Shown here piece after piece: positions 17,601 to 27,264 of a stretch of DNA of 64,000 nt. The notes beneath the pieces were generated by a model. It was not told where the DNA came from. It saw only the letters and a list, made by a program, of their open reading frames with translations, and searched no databases. The position numbers and the translations under genes were made by a program. The DNA comes from UBA7803 sp034522075 (GTDB taxonomy: Bacteria > Pseudomonadota > Gammaproteobacteria > Pseudomonadales > Azotimanducaceae), in NCBI GenBank assembly GCA_034522075.1, contig JAXHLO010000006.1:310001-374000 (forward strand), read 5' to 3'. Every line of letters begins with the position of its first letter. Position 1 is the stretch's first letter.

Positions 17601-20545
17601 CGGCGAGGCCGCGCGATCCGATGCGCTGCTGGGCCTGCCGGCCGTTACCAGCCTCATGAAGGCGCCCGGGTTCCTCGATGCCTGGCTCGACGGCACGGTG
17701 GACATGGCGCAGGCCGATGAACTGCGCGAAGCACTGGCGGAGATTGAACGAACCGCCCAGGCCGAGGGCCAGAGCGCGCGTGCCGGACTGGCCGGCGCGC
17801 TGCGCGGCGCCCATGGGCGTTTCGAATTCGAAACCCTGACGGCCCCGGCTCACGAAGTATTCGCCCGCGGTCACGAAGCGCTGCTGGCGCAATTCGATGC
17901 CCTGGCCGCCGATCAGACGCCGGATCCGGCAACCGCGGCCGGCGACGCGCCGCCGCGACGGCCGACCCGCCGCAGCCGGCGGGACTGCGGAAGATGTCGG
18001 CGGGGCGCCGGAAGATGTCGAGGATGAGCAGGCCGCGTCTGCCGACGCCCCGGTGGAGCCGGTGCAGTCCCCGGCCGCCACTGATGAATCCGAGCAGGAG
18101 TTCGAGCCGGAGCCCGAACAACCTGCCGACGCCACGGAAACGGCTGGCGAGGAGGTGGACCCGGAGATCATCGAAGTCTTCTTCGAGGAAGCCGACGAAC
18201 TGCTGGAGGCTCTGGACCATGGCATCAACGACTGGTCGGAGGAACCCGACAACCTCCTGCACCTGGAGAATCTGCTGCGCGCCCTGCACACCCTGAAAGG
18301 CGGTGCGCGCCTGTCCGGACTGACGCGGCTGGGTGACCGGACCCATGAATTCGAGTCTTACCTGATCGACTTCCAGAGCAGCGGCGAGGCGGCATCGGCC
18401 GGCCTGTTCGATACTCTGCACGGTTGGTACGACGACGTCGCCGCCATGATAGGGCGGATCAAGGCCGGCCTGGCTGGCGGAACACAGGTGCCGGACGCCA
18501 GCGCCGAAGCAGCCGCGGAAACGGCCGGGCAACACGGCGACAGCAGCGAAGAGCCTGCTGCACCCGTTGCCTCTGAGGCGCCGGTGGTGCCCTATCCGGC
18601 GGCGGACAACGTCGCGGCACTGCCAGCGGCGGCTGAGACGGCGGCACAGCACGACTCCGGCGCCGATGCGCCACGAGAGGAGCAGCGTCCCGCCGCCGAG
18701 GCGCGTCCGGACAAGGTGGCGGCCCAGGCACAACAGCGCAGTGCCCGGGAGATGGTTCGAGTCGGCGCTGGTCTACTGGAAAGCCTGGTCAATCTGGCCG
18801 GTGAAAGCAGCATAATCCGGGCCCGGGTCGAGCAGGGCATGAGCGACTTCGCGAGCGCTCTGGACGAGATGGAAACCACCATCGACCGATTGCGCGAACA
18901 GCTCAGACGACTGGAGATCGAGACGGAAACTCAGGTGCTGTATCGCCAGGAACGCATCGACGGTCCCGCCTACGAAGACTTCGATCCGCTGGAAATGGAC
19001 CGCTACTCCCAGCTTCAGCAACTGTCCCGCGCCCTCGGCGAGAGCGCCTCGGACATGCTGGATCTCAAGGAAACGCTGCTGCACAAATCCCGCGAGGCGG
19101 AAACCCTGCTGCTGCAGCAGGCCCGGGTCAACACCGAGCTGCAGGAGGGGCTGATGCGCAGCCGCATGGTGCCGTTCAGCCGGTTGCTGCCGCGGTTGCG
19201 TCGTACCGTCCGGCAGGTGGCCAAGGAGCTCGACAAGCAGGTAGAGCTGCATGCCTTCAATGTGGAAGGCGAGCTCGACCGCAGCCTGCTGGAACGTATG
19301 GTCCCGCCGCTCGAGCACATGCTGCGTAACGCGGTGGATCACGGCATCGAGAAGCCCGAGCAGCGCCGCAGCAACGGCAAGACGGACGGCGGGCGCATCG
19401 ACCTTCGCCTGTCCCGGGAAGGCGGCGACGTGGTTATCGAGATCAGCGACGACGGGGCCGGCATCGATGTCCAGCGGGTGCGGGACAAGGCCGTGGAGCG
19501 GGGCCTCATGGCTGCGGATGCGGAGCTGCGCGACGACGAGATCAGCCAGTTCGTGCTGGCGCCGGGCTTTTCCACTGCCGCTGCAGTCACCCAGATCTCC
19601 GGACGCGGCGTCGGCATGGATGTGGTGCACAGTGAGGTCAAACAGCTCGGCGGCAGCATCAGCATCTTCTCCCAGCTCGGCCGCGGCACCCGATTCGTGG
19701 TGCGGGTCCCGTTCACCGTATCGGTGAACCGGGCGCTCATGGTATCGGTGGGCGACGACCTGTATGCCATTCCACTGAATACCATTGAAGGCATCGTGCT
19801 GTTGTCGTCCGAAGATCTGGAACGACTCTACGCGCCGGACGGCAACACTTTCGAATACGCCGGTGTCCCCTACCGGATTCAGTACCTGGGCAATTTCCTC
19901 GGCCGGGAATATCACCCGCAGCCGCTGCAGGGGTCGGTTCCGGTGGTGCTGGTCCGATCCGGTGAGCATGCGGTGGCCGTGCACGTGGACGGCGTTCAGG
20001 GCAGCCGGGAAATCGTCGTGAAAAGCCTGGGCCCGCAATTCGCCGGGGTCGGCGGCATCTCCGGCGCCACGATTCTGGGGGATGGCAGCGTGGTGGTCAT
20101 TCTCGACCTGCTGGCACTGATCCGCAGCCAGAGCGCCGCCGGAGCAGCCCTGGGCAAGCGCGGCCGCAGCGGCGCGGCACGGACCCGTTGCGTCATGGTG
20201 GTGGACGATTCCGTCACGGTGCGCAAAGTTACGTCGCGGCTGCTGGAGCGTCAGGGCATGGACGTGGTGGTGGCCAAGGACGGCGTGGAGGCGGTTTCCA
20301 TGCTGCAGGAGCGGCGCCCCGACGTGATGCTGCTGGACATCGAAATGCCGCGCATGGACGGCTTCGAGGTGTTGCGCCAGGTGCGCCACGACGAACGTCT
20401 GGCTGACCTGCCCATTGTGATGATCAGCTCGCGAACGGGCGCCAAGCACCAGGAGCGGGCGGCCGGACTGGGAGTGAACCGGTTCCTCGGCAAGCCGTTC
20501 CAGGAAAGCGATCTGCTGGCAACCATCGACGAACTGGTGAACTGA
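14656..20545 (+). pseudogene. chpA: Pil-Chp hybrid histidine kinase ChpA, interrupted by a frameshift
   Basis: This is a very large CheA-type kinase, about 1,960 aa if rejoined. The first frame (14656-18027, 1,123 aa) holds a FimL-like N-terminus, degenerate Hpt repeats, an acidic Ala/Glu linker and two Hpt modules with His756 (HTLKGSGRMVG) and His900 (HTLSGSAAMAG). The second frame ends at 20545 and holds a third Hpt (HTLKGG at 18287), dimerisation helices, the HATPase (N-box HMLRNAVDHGIE, G-box GRGVGMDVV), a CheW domain and a C-terminal REC domain (DVMLLDIEMPRMDG). The frame changes within the low-complexity linker at about 17940-17990. Both halves are well conserved, so a sequencing indel or a recent mutation is likely. 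Confidence 0.88.
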
Positions 20546-20549
20546 CAAC

Positions 20550-21026
20550 ATGACGACGGCGGCTGCTGTGGCACAAGATCCTTCCGAACTGGCCTGCATC
20601 CTCATCCCGCTGCGGGACAGGCAGTTACTCCTGCCCAGCGTGTGCGTGGCGGAGATCATGCCGTGGCGCCGCATCAAGACGCAGGACGGGCTGCCGCGCT
20701 GGTGCCTGGGTCTGCTCGGCTGGCGCGGTGAGACCGTTCCCGTGGCCCGCTTCGAAGCGCTCAACGAGCCCGGCGAGGAGGCCCCCGTCCAGGGCCGCTG
20801 CCTGGTGGTGATGAACCGCACGGGCGCGGGTCCGGCGTCGTTTTATGCCCTGGCGGCCGAAGGGCTGCCGCGTCTGGTGCAGTTGTCCGATGACGATCTC
20901 AGCGACGATGACGGACGTCCCGGCGAAGCGGAAGCGCGGGTGGTACGCCTGGGAACCGAAACCGCCAGCATTCCCGATCTGGCCTACATCGAGCGACAGG
21001 TCGCCGAGTTGCTGCCGACTCTTTAA
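20550..21026 (+). CDS. chpC: CheW-like protein ChpC
   Basis: The 158-aa CheW-type protein sits directly after chpA (4 nt). It matches ChpC, the second adaptor of the Pil-Chp pathway, by position and by its segments LIPLRDRQLLLPSVCVAEIM and LGLLGWRGETVPVARFEAL. It keeps the overall CheW length but has an Asp-rich loop (DDDLSDDDG, about residues 115-123). ChpC is thought to couple other receptors to ChpA. It ends 23 nt before the converging rsmE stop. Confidence 0.85.
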   Translation: MTTAAAVAQDPSELACILIPLRDRQLLLPSVCVAEIMPWRRIKTQDGLPRWCLGLLGWRGETVPVARFEALNEPGEEAPVQGRCLVVMNRTGAGPASFYALAAEGLPRLVQLSDDDLSDDDGRPGEAEARVVRLGTETASIPDLAYIERQVAELLPTL

Positions 21027-21030
21027 TGTC

Positions 21031-21046
21031 CGCCCGACAGCGGGCG
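21031..21046. terminator. Short hairpin between chpC and rsmE
   Basis: CGCCCG and CGGGCG form a 6-bp GC-only stem around an ACAG loop in the 23-nt convergent gap. It lacks a T tract on either strand, so it is at best a weak or Rho-assisted terminator. Confidence 0.35.
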
Positions 21047-21049
21047 CAG

Positions 21050-21769
21050 CTACTGCCAGCCCCAACCATGGCGGATGGCCGCCAGCGCCGCCAGGGGCGC
21101 GGTTTCGCCGCGCAGCACCAGGGAGCCGAGGCCGTGGCAGGTGATCTGCCGGGCTGCGGCGGCCTGCAGTTCCGACTCCGTCCACCCGCCTTCGGGCCCC
21201 ACCAGCACGCCGGCCGGAGTGCGCGGCAGGGTGAGCGGCAGGGCGGGCGCGCCGGGCTGCAGCAGAATCCACTCGGCCGGCGGGGCCTGGGCGAGAAATT
21301 CCGTCAGCTCCTGGAGGGGATGCAGGCGCGGCAGATACAGTGTCGCGCACTGTTCGGCGGCATTCTCGATGATCTTCTGCCAGTGGTCGTGCTTGCGCGC
21401 CAGGCGTTGTCTGTCGGCCGGGACGTTGCTGCGTTCGGCGCGCAGGGGCCAGATGTCGGTGACACCGAGTTCCGTGGCTTTCTGTATCGCGCGATCCATG
21501 GCGGCGCCTTTGAGCTGCCCCTGAGCCAGATGCAGGCGGGGCTCGGGTGGCGGCGCTTCGGCAACCAGGTCGCCCAGGTCGAGTGTCGCCCGGCGCGGCG
21601 AGGCATCGGCCACTGTAGCCGCCCAGGCCCGCCCGGCGCCGTCGAAGCAGAGCAACTCCGCACCCTCGCGCAGGCGTAACACCCGCAGCAGGTAGTGGGC
21701 CCGGTCACGGTCCAGCGCCAGAGCCATGCCGCTCGTCAGCGGCGGCGGGTGGTAGAGGCGGTGCTTCAA
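21050..21769 (-). CDS. rsmE: 16S rRNA m3U1498 methyltransferase
   Basis: The 239-aa SPOUT-class methyltransferase modifies U1498 of 16S rRNA. The N-terminal PUA-like part begins with KHRLYHPPPL. The knotted SAM site is seen in LVGPEGGWTESEL and LGSLVLRGETAPLAAL near the C-terminus, and MDRAIQKATELGV is also diagnostic. I set the start at TTG 21769 because homologues begin at this point. The TTG overlaps the metF stop as TTGA, the same coupling seen elsewhere here as ATGA. Confidence 0.93.
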   Translation of the reverse strand: MKHRLYHPPPLTSGMALALDRDRAHYLLRVLRLREGAELLCFDGAGRAWAATVADASPRRATLDLGDLVAEAPPPEPRLHLAQGQLKGAAMDRAIQKATELGVTDIWPLRAERSNVPADRQRLARKHDHWQKIIENAAEQCATLYLPRLHPLQELTEFLAQAPPAEWILLQPGAPALPLTLPRTPAGVLVGPEGGWTESELQAAAARQITCHGLGSLVLRGETAPLAALAAIRHGWGWQ

Positions 21770-22650
21770 GCGTTGGAGGCGGCGGCCGGGGACGGCGCCC
21801 CGAGGCCGAGATTGCGGCACACGGCCAGGCTCGCCCCCCAGCGGTTCAAGGTGTAGAAATGCAGGCCCGGGGCACCGGCGGCCAGCAGGTCCTCACACAG
21901 GCGGGTCACCACCTCTTCGCCGAAGGCGCGCAGGCCCTTTTCGTCATCTTTCAGCGGCTCCATGCGTTTTTTCAGCCAGCGCGGCACGTCGGCGCCGCAT
22001 TTGTCGGAAAAGCGCAGCAGACCTTCGTAGTTGGTGATGGGCATGATGCCCGGCACGATGGGCAGGTTGATGTCGGCGCGCGCGCAGCGCTCGAGGAAAT
22101 CGTAGTAGGCGTAGGGGTTGTAGAAGTACTGGGTGATGGCACTGTCCGCGCCGGCCGCCACCTTGCGGGCGAAGTACTGCAGATCTTCCGCCGGGGTGCG
22201 TCCGTCGGGATGGATCTCCGGATAGGCGGCTACTTCGATGTGGAAGTCCCGGCCGGAGTGTTCGCGGATCCAGCCCACCAGGGTTTCGGCATTGTGCAGG
22301 AAGCGCGTCCGCCCCGAGCCGGACGGCACATCGCCGCGCAGTGCCACGATGCGCTTCACCCCCATGGCCTGATAGCCGTCGAGCAGCGCGAAGATGTCGG
22401 ACTGGGAGTCGGCGCCGATGGACAGATGCGGGGCCGCCGGCAGACCCATGGCCAGGAGCTGGCGGATGGTTTCCCGCGTGCCGTCGCGGGTGGAACCGCC
22501 GGCGCCGTAAGTGCAGGAGAAAAACTCCGGCGCCACGGCGCTGAGACGCTCGGCGACCCGCTGCAGGCTGTCCTGGCCGCTCTCCGTGCGCGGCGGAAAG
22601 AATTCGAAGCTCAGGCGAACATCGCCGGTGCGCGGGTTCTGGTTGTTCAT
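21766..22650 (-). CDS. metF: 5,10-methylenetetrahydrofolate reductase
   Basis: The 294-aa FAD-dependent TIM-barrel enzyme makes 5-methyl-THF for methionine synthesis. Key signatures are SFEFFPPRTESG (catalytic Glu near residue 16), FSCTYGAGGSTRDGT, LRGDVPSGSG and ITQYFYN. The length is normal. It lies between metK and rsmE. In many gammaproteobacteria ahcY sits between metK and metF, but here only 40 nt separate them. Confidence 0.97.
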   Translation of the reverse strand: MNNQNPRTGDVRLSFEFFPPRTESGQDSLQRVAERLSAVAPEFFSCTYGAGGSTRDGTRETIRQLLAMGLPAAPHLSIGADSQSDIFALLDGYQAMGVKRIVALRGDVPSGSGRTRFLHNAETLVGWIREHSGRDFHIEVAAYPEIHPDGRTPAEDLQYFARKVAAGADSAITQYFYNPYAYYDFLERCARADINLPIVPGIMPITNYEGLLRFSDKCGADVPRWLKKRMEPLKDDEKGLRAFGEEVVTRLCEDLLAAGAPGLHFYTLNRWGASLAVCRNLGLGAPSPAAASNA

Positions 22651-22690
22651 GACGCTCCTCGCGTGTTTTCTGCCGGCGCTGTCGGAGGCC

Positions 22691-23845
22691 TCAACCGGCG
22701 GCGGCGAGCACCTCCGCTTTGTCCGTGCGCTCCCAGGTGAACGTATCCTCGGTGCGCCCGAAGTGGCCGTAGGCGGCCGTGGCGCGGTAGATGGGGCGCT
22801 TCAGATCCAGCATGTCGATGAGGCCCTTGGGGCGCAAATCGAAATGTTCACGTACCAGTTGAACGATTTTCGCTTCGGGCAACCGGCCGGTACCGAAGGT
22901 ATTGACGCTGATGGAGGTAGGTTCGGCCACGCCGATGGCATAGCTGATCTGCAGCTCGCAACGCTCGGCGAGTCCCGCGGCGACGATGTTCTTGGCCACG
23001 TAGCGGCCGGCGTAGGCGGCTGAACGGTCCACTTTGGAAGGATCTTTGCCGGAAAAAGCGCCGCCGCCGTGGCGGGCCATGCCGCCGTAGGTGTCGACGA
23101 TGATCTTGCGGCCGGTGAGGCCGCAGTCGCCCACCGGCCCGCCGATGATGAACTGTCCAGTGGGATTGATGTAGATCCTGGTGTCGGCGGAGATCCAGTT
23201 GCTCGGCAGGACCGGCTTGATGATCTCCTCCATCACGGCTTCGCGCAGGGCCTTCTGAGTAATGTCCGGGTCGTGCTGGGTGGACAGCACGACGGCGTCC
23301 ACGCCGGCAGGCTGGCCGTGCTCGTCATAGTGGAACGACAGCTGGCTCTTGGCGTCCGGCCGCAGGAACTTCAGGGTCGTGCGCCGCACTTCCGCCTGGC
23401 GTTTCACCAGCCGGTGGGCATAGGTCACCGGCGCCGGCATGAGCACATCGGTCTCATTGCTGGCATAGCCGAACATGAGCCCCTGGTCGCCGGCACCCTG
23501 TTCGTGATCTTCGGCTTCATCCACCCCCATGGCGATGTCGGCCGACTGCCGCCCCAGGGCATTGATCACCGCGCATTCCTCCGGGTCGAAACCCAGCTCC
23601 AGCGCCGTGTAGCCGATATCGCGGATCACCTGGCGAACCAGCCTGTCGAGATTGACTTCGGCCCGCGAGCGGTACTCGCCGGCGATGACCACGATGCCGG
23701 TCTTTATGAGTGTTTCGCAGGCGACCCGCGATTCCCGGTCCTGTTCGAGCAGGGCGTCGAGGACGGCATCGGAAATCTGGTCGGCCATTTTGTCCGGATG
23801 GCCTTCGGAAACGGATTCGGAGGTGAAGTGGCTGTAATCGCTCAT
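22691..23845 (-). CDS. metK: S-adenosylmethionine synthetase
   Basis: The 384-aa enzyme makes SAM from methionine and ATP. It carries SESVSEGHPDKMADQ at the N-terminus, the GYASNETD segment, and the P-loop-like signature GGGAFSGKDPSKVDRSAAY. The start ATG 23845 is preceded by AGGAA 11 nt upstream and matches homologues. The frame stays open for 46 more codons but without family similarity. It diverges from tkt. Confidence 0.98.
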   Translation of the reverse strand: MSDYSHFTSESVSEGHPDKMADQISDAVLDALLEQDRESRVACETLIKTGIVVIAGEYRSRAEVNLDRLVRQVIRDIGYTALELGFDPEECAVINALGRQSADIAMGVDEAEDHEQGAGDQGLMFGYASNETDVLMPAPVTYAHRLVKRQAEVRRTTLKFLRPDAKSQLSFHYDEHGQPAGVDAVVLSTQHDPDITQKALREAVMEEIIKPVLPSNWISADTRIYINPTGQFIIGGPVGDCGLTGRKIIVDTYGGMARHGGGAFSGKDPSKVDRSAAYAGRYVAKNIVAAGLAERCELQISYAIGVAEPTSISVNTFGTGRLPEAKIVQLVREHFDLRPKGLIDMLDLKRPIYRATAAYGHFGRTEDTFTWERTDKAEVLAAAG

Positions 23846-23889
23846 GGCCGGTAACGTTCCTGTGTGACGCATATGCTGGAAAGCGGCCG

Positions 23890-23895
23890 ATTGTA
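23890..23895 (-). promoter_or_regulatory. Candidate -10 element for metK
   Basis: TACAAT on the minus strand (5 of 6 consensus) lies 44 nt before the metK ATG. No good -35 lies 16-18 nt upstream, so this is a partial match. I saw no SAM or SAH riboswitch fold in the leader. Confidence 0.35.
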
Positions 23896-23983
23896 CCCTA
23901 CCCCTCGGGCCAGGGCTGCCGGGCGAAAGACGCAATTTGTAAGCCGCCCGGGGGCACGCAATCGACCATTCGCCGCGACTCAA

Positions 23984-24012
23984 TTGAAGTGCTCAGGCCG
24001 ACCGGGGACAAT
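23984..24012 (+). promoter_or_regulatory. Sigma-70-like promoter for tkt
   Basis: TTGAAG (23984-23989) and GACAAT (24007-24012) are separated by exactly 17 nt, each matching 4 of 6 consensus bases. Transcription would begin near 24019, about 33 nt before the tkt ATG. This agrees with choosing the downstream start codon. Confidence 0.5.
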
Positions 24013-24051
24013 AGCGCCCCCGGCGCCGCCGTGGTGCACACAAGGAAGCAC

Positions 24052-26052
24052 ATGTCATCGAGATCAGACAGAGCGAATGCCATCCGGGCGCTCGCCATGG
24101 ACGCGGTCGAAGCCGCGAATTCCGGCCATCCCGGCGCCCCCATGGGCCTGGCCGACATCGCCGAAGTGCTGTGGCGCGAGGTTCTTGCCCACAATCCCGC
24201 GGACCCTCAATGGGTCAACCGCGACCGCTTCGTGCTCTCCAACGGGCACGGCTCCATGCTGCTGTACGCGGCGCTGCACCTGACCGGTTACCCGGTTTCC
24301 ATAGCCGACCTGAAGGCTTTCCGGCAACTGCATTCACCGACGGCCGGTCACCCGGAGTTCAGCGAGTGTCCGGGTGTCGAGACCACCACCGGGCCGCTGG
24401 GCCAGGGTTTCGCCAATGCCGTGGGTTTCGCCCTGGCAGAGCGGCTGCTGGCGCAGACGTTCAACCGCGACGGTTTCCCGGTGGTCGATCACCGTACCTG
24501 GGTGGTGGCCGGCGACGGCTGCATGATGGAAGGCATTTCCCATGAAGCGGCCTCCCTGGCCGGCACCCTGCGACTCGGCAAGCTGGTTTGCATCTACGAC
24601 GACAACGGCATTTCCATCGACGGCGAGGTGGCTGCATGGTTCACCGAGGACGTGGCGGCGCGCTTCGAGGCCTACGGCTGGCGTGTGGTCCGTGACCTGG
24701 ACGGCCACGACGGCGATGCGGTGCACGCGGTGCTCAGCGATGCGCTGGCGCACGATGACCGCCCCACCCTGATCTGCGCGAAAACCGTCATCGGCAAAGG
24801 GGCGCCCACCAAGGCCGGCACCGCCGATGCTCACGGCGCGGCGCTGGGCGCGGAAGAAGTAGCTGCCACACGGCAGAGCCTGAACTGGGGCTCCGCACCG
24901 TTCGAGATTCCCCGGCACATTTACGACGAATGGGATGGGCGGCCGCGCGGTGCCCGGCTGCAGCAGGACTGGGAAGCGCTGTTCGACCGCTATCGCGGCG
25001 AGTATCCGGACCTCGCGGCCGAACTCACCCGGCGTCTGTCGGGAGAGTTGCCCCGGGACTGGGCGGAGCCGATCCGCGCCCTCGCCCGGCAGGCCCAGAG
25101 CGCCATGGAGCCCCTGGAAACCCGTAAAGCCTCGCAGCAATGCCTCGGCGCTCTGGCCGAGACGCTGCCGGAGTTGTTCGGCGGCTCCGCCGACCTCACC
25201 GGGTCCAACGGTACTCGCTGGAAAGGCGCGCCGGATTCACAGTATCTGAGCTATGGCGTGCGCGAATTCGCCATGACGGCCATTACCAATGGCCTGGTTC
25301 TGCACGGCGGGCTGCGGCCCTTCGCCGGAACCTTTCTGGTGTTCATGGAATACGCGCGCAATGCGGTGCGCCTGGCGTCGCTGATGAAGATTCCCAGCAT
25401 CTTCGTCTACACCCATGATTCAGTGGCCGTGGGCGAAGATGGCCCGACCCATCAGCCGGTGGAGCAGCTGACCAACCTGCGCACCACGCCGGGTCTGTCC
25501 GTGTGGCGGCCCTGTGACACGGTGGAGAGCGCGGTGGCCTGGGAGTCTGCCATGGCGCGTCGGGATGGGCCCAGTGCGCTGATCTTCACGCGGCAGAAAA
25601 CCGAGCCGCAACCGCGCGACGAGGCGGTCTTCGCGGCGGTCGCTCGAGGCGGTTACGTGCTGCGCGCGGAACGCGGCGGCCAGGCGCCGGCTGCGCTGCT
25701 GATCGCCACCGGGTCGGAGGTGGGTCTGGCCATGGCGGCAGCGCAAGCGCTGGCTGACGAGGGTACGGACGTGCGGGTCGTCTCCATGCCATGCACGGAT
25801 GTCTTTCTGAATCAGTCCGAGGACTATCGCGACTCGGTGCTGCCGCCGCAGGTGCGTGCGCGGGTGGCTGTGGAAGCCGCGCACCCCGACTACTGGCACA
25901 AGTTCGTCGGCCTCGACGGCGAGGTGGTGGGCATCGACCGCTTCGGTTTGTCGGCACCTGGACCGGCCGCCATGGAGGCACTGGGCATGACGGTGGAGAA
26001 TGTCACCGCCGCCGTACGGCGCACCGTCGAACGACACAGTGGAGGTGGGTGA
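24052..26052 (+). CDS. tkt: Transketolase
   Basis: The 666-aa thiamine diphosphate enzyme works in the pentose phosphate and Calvin-type cycles. The N-terminal ANSGHPGAPMG motif, the ThDP-binding GDGCMMEG...DDNGISIDG region and the pyrimidine-domain GVREFAMTAITNGL segment are all intact. The start at ATG 24052 follows AAGGA with good spacing and lies downstream of the predicted promoter. Its stop overlaps the pgk start (TGATG). In many relatives the order is tkt-gap-pgk; no gapdh gene lies between them here. Confidence 0.97.
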   Translation: MSSRSDRANAIRALAMDAVEAANSGHPGAPMGLADIAEVLWREVLAHNPADPQWVNRDRFVLSNGHGSMLLYAALHLTGYPVSIADLKAFRQLHSPTAGHPEFSECPGVETTTGPLGQGFANAVGFALAERLLAQTFNRDGFPVVDHRTWVVAGDGCMMEGISHEAASLAGTLRLGKLVCIYDDNGISIDGEVAAWFTEDVAARFEAYGWRVVRDLDGHDGDAVHAVLSDALAHDDRPTLICAKTVIGKGAPTKAGTADAHGAALGAEEVAATRQSLNWGSAPFEIPRHIYDEWDGRPRGARLQQDWEALFDRYRGEYPDLAAELTRRLSGELPRDWAEPIRALARQAQSAMEPLETRKASQQCLGALAETLPELFGGSADLTGSNGTRWKGAPDSQYLSYGVREFAMTAITNGLVLHGGLRPFAGTFLVFMEYARNAVRLASLMKIPSIFVYTHDSVAVGEDGPTHQPVEQLTNLRTTPGLSVWRPCDTVESAVAWESAMARRDGPSALIFTRQKTEPQPRDEAVFAAVARGGYVLRAERGGQAPAALLIATGSEVGLAMAAAQALADEGTDVRVVSMPCTDVFLNQSEDYRDSVLPPQVRARVAVEAAHPDYWHKFVGLDGEVVGIDRFGLSAPGPAAMEALGMTVENVTAAVRRTVERHSGGG

Positions 26053-27233
26053 TGCCGGCTGAACCCCGGCCGCGCAAGGCCATGGCCGACCTGGAACTCG
26101 GCGGCAAGCGGGTTCTGATCCGCGAGGACCTGAACGTGCCCATCAAAGACGGCCAGGTGACCAGCGACGCCCGCATCCGGGCCGCCCTGCCCACACTGCA
26201 GGCGGCGCTGGATGCCGGGGCTGCGGTCATCGTCATGTCTCATCTGGGCCGCCCGGAGGAAGGCCATTTCGAGGAGCGCTATTCGCTGGCGCCGGTGGCG
26301 CAGCGGCTCGGTGAACTGCTCGGCCGAGCCGTGCCGCTCATTCACGACTGGCGCCTGTCCGGTGCCGGGGTTCATCCCGGCGAGATCGCCCTGCTCGAGA
26401 ACGTGCGCTTTCTCGAAGGCGAAGGCGCCGACGATGATGCCCTGGCGGAAATGCTGGCGGCCCTGTGCGACGTCTTCGTCATGGACGCATTCGCCACCGC
26501 ACATCGCGCTCAGGCCTCCACACACGGGGTGGCCAAGTTCGCGCCCGTGGCCTGCGCCGGCCCCCTGCTGGATGCCGAGCTCACTGCCCTGGAAAAGGCC
26601 CTGGCCGAGCCGCGCCGCCCGCTGGTGGCCATCGTCGGCGGCGCCAAGGTGTCGACCAAGCTCGAGGTGCTCGGTGTGCTGGCCGATCTGGCGGATCAGA
26701 TCATCGTCGGCGGCGGCATCGCCAACACGTTCATCGCCGCAGCCGGTCATGGGGTGGGCGCGTCGCTCTATGAGCAGGATCTGCTGGATGCGGCGCGCCG
26801 CATTGCCGACAAGGTCACGGTGCCGCTGCCCGTGGATGTCATGGTGGGCAAGCGCTTCGACGCCGCCGAAGAAGCCGTGGTGAAACGCCTCGACGAGGTG
26901 GCCGATGACGACATGATCTTCGATATCGGCCCGGAGACGGCCCGGCAGTGGGGGCGGCAACTGGCGGATGCGGGCACCATTCTCTGGAACGGCCCGGTGG
27001 GCGTGTTCGAGTTCGATCAATTCGGCGAGGGCACCCGGGTGCTGGCCGAGGCCATTGCCGCCAGCGACGCCTTTTCCATCGCCGGCGGCGGTGACACCCT
27101 GGCCGCCATCGACAAGTACGGCGTGGGCGACGGTATTTCCTATATCTCCACCGGCGGCGGCGCCTTTCTCGAATTCGTGGAAGGCAAGACCCTGCCGGCC
27201 GTAGCGGTGCTTGCCAGCCGCGCGCGGGAGTAG
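26052..27233 (+). CDS. pgk: Phosphoglycerate kinase
   Basis: The 393-aa glycolytic enzyme interconverts 1,3-bisphosphoglycerate and 3-phosphoglycerate with ATP formation. The signature RVLIREDLNVPIKDG is near residue 20, followed by SHLGRPEE. The hinge and nucleotide site show VGGAKVSTKLEVL, WNGPVGVFE and AGGGDTLAA. A GGAGG lies 7 nt before the ATG. Neither pyk nor fba follows, so the usual glycolytic run is broken after pgk. Confidence 0.97.
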   Translation: MPAEPRPRKAMADLELGGKRVLIREDLNVPIKDGQVTSDARIRAALPTLQAALDAGAAVIVMSHLGRPEEGHFEERYSLAPVAQRLGELLGRAVPLIHDWRLSGAGVHPGEIALLENVRFLEGEGADDDALAEMLAALCDVFVMDAFATAHRAQASTHGVAKFAPVACAGPLLDAELTALEKALAEPRRPLVAIVGGAKVSTKLEVLGVLADLADQIIVGGGIANTFIAAAGHGVGASLYEQDLLDAARRIADKVTVPLPVDVMVGKRFDAAEEAVVKRLDEVADDDMIFDIGPETARQWGRQLADAGTILWNGPVGVFEFDQFGEGTRVLAEAIAASDAFSIAGGGDTLAAIDKYGVGDGISYISTGGGAFLEFVEGKTLPAVAVLASRARE

Positions 27234-27262
27234 AGTAGGAGCGATCTCCAGATCGCGACCGA
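27234..27262. repeat. REP-like short palindrome between pgk and the hydrolase gene
   Basis: A GTAGGAGCGATCT run followed by AGATCGCGACC forms the inverted repeat GCGATCT-CC-AGATCGC (27241-27256). Its head resembles the GTAGGAGCG start of Pseudomonas-type REP sequences. It fills the 31-nt gap upstream of the hydrolase ATG. I noticed no second copy in the window. Confidence 0.5.
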
Positions 27263-27264
27263 CC

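Noticed and set aside
18773..20821. A 682-codon antisense frame opposite chpA
   Set aside because: It spans chpA and chpC, which carry kinase, CheW and REC signatures on the plus strand.
23846..24051. SAM or SAH riboswitch upstream of metK
   Set aside because: I could not find the conserved core of either class; only promoter-like sequences are visible.
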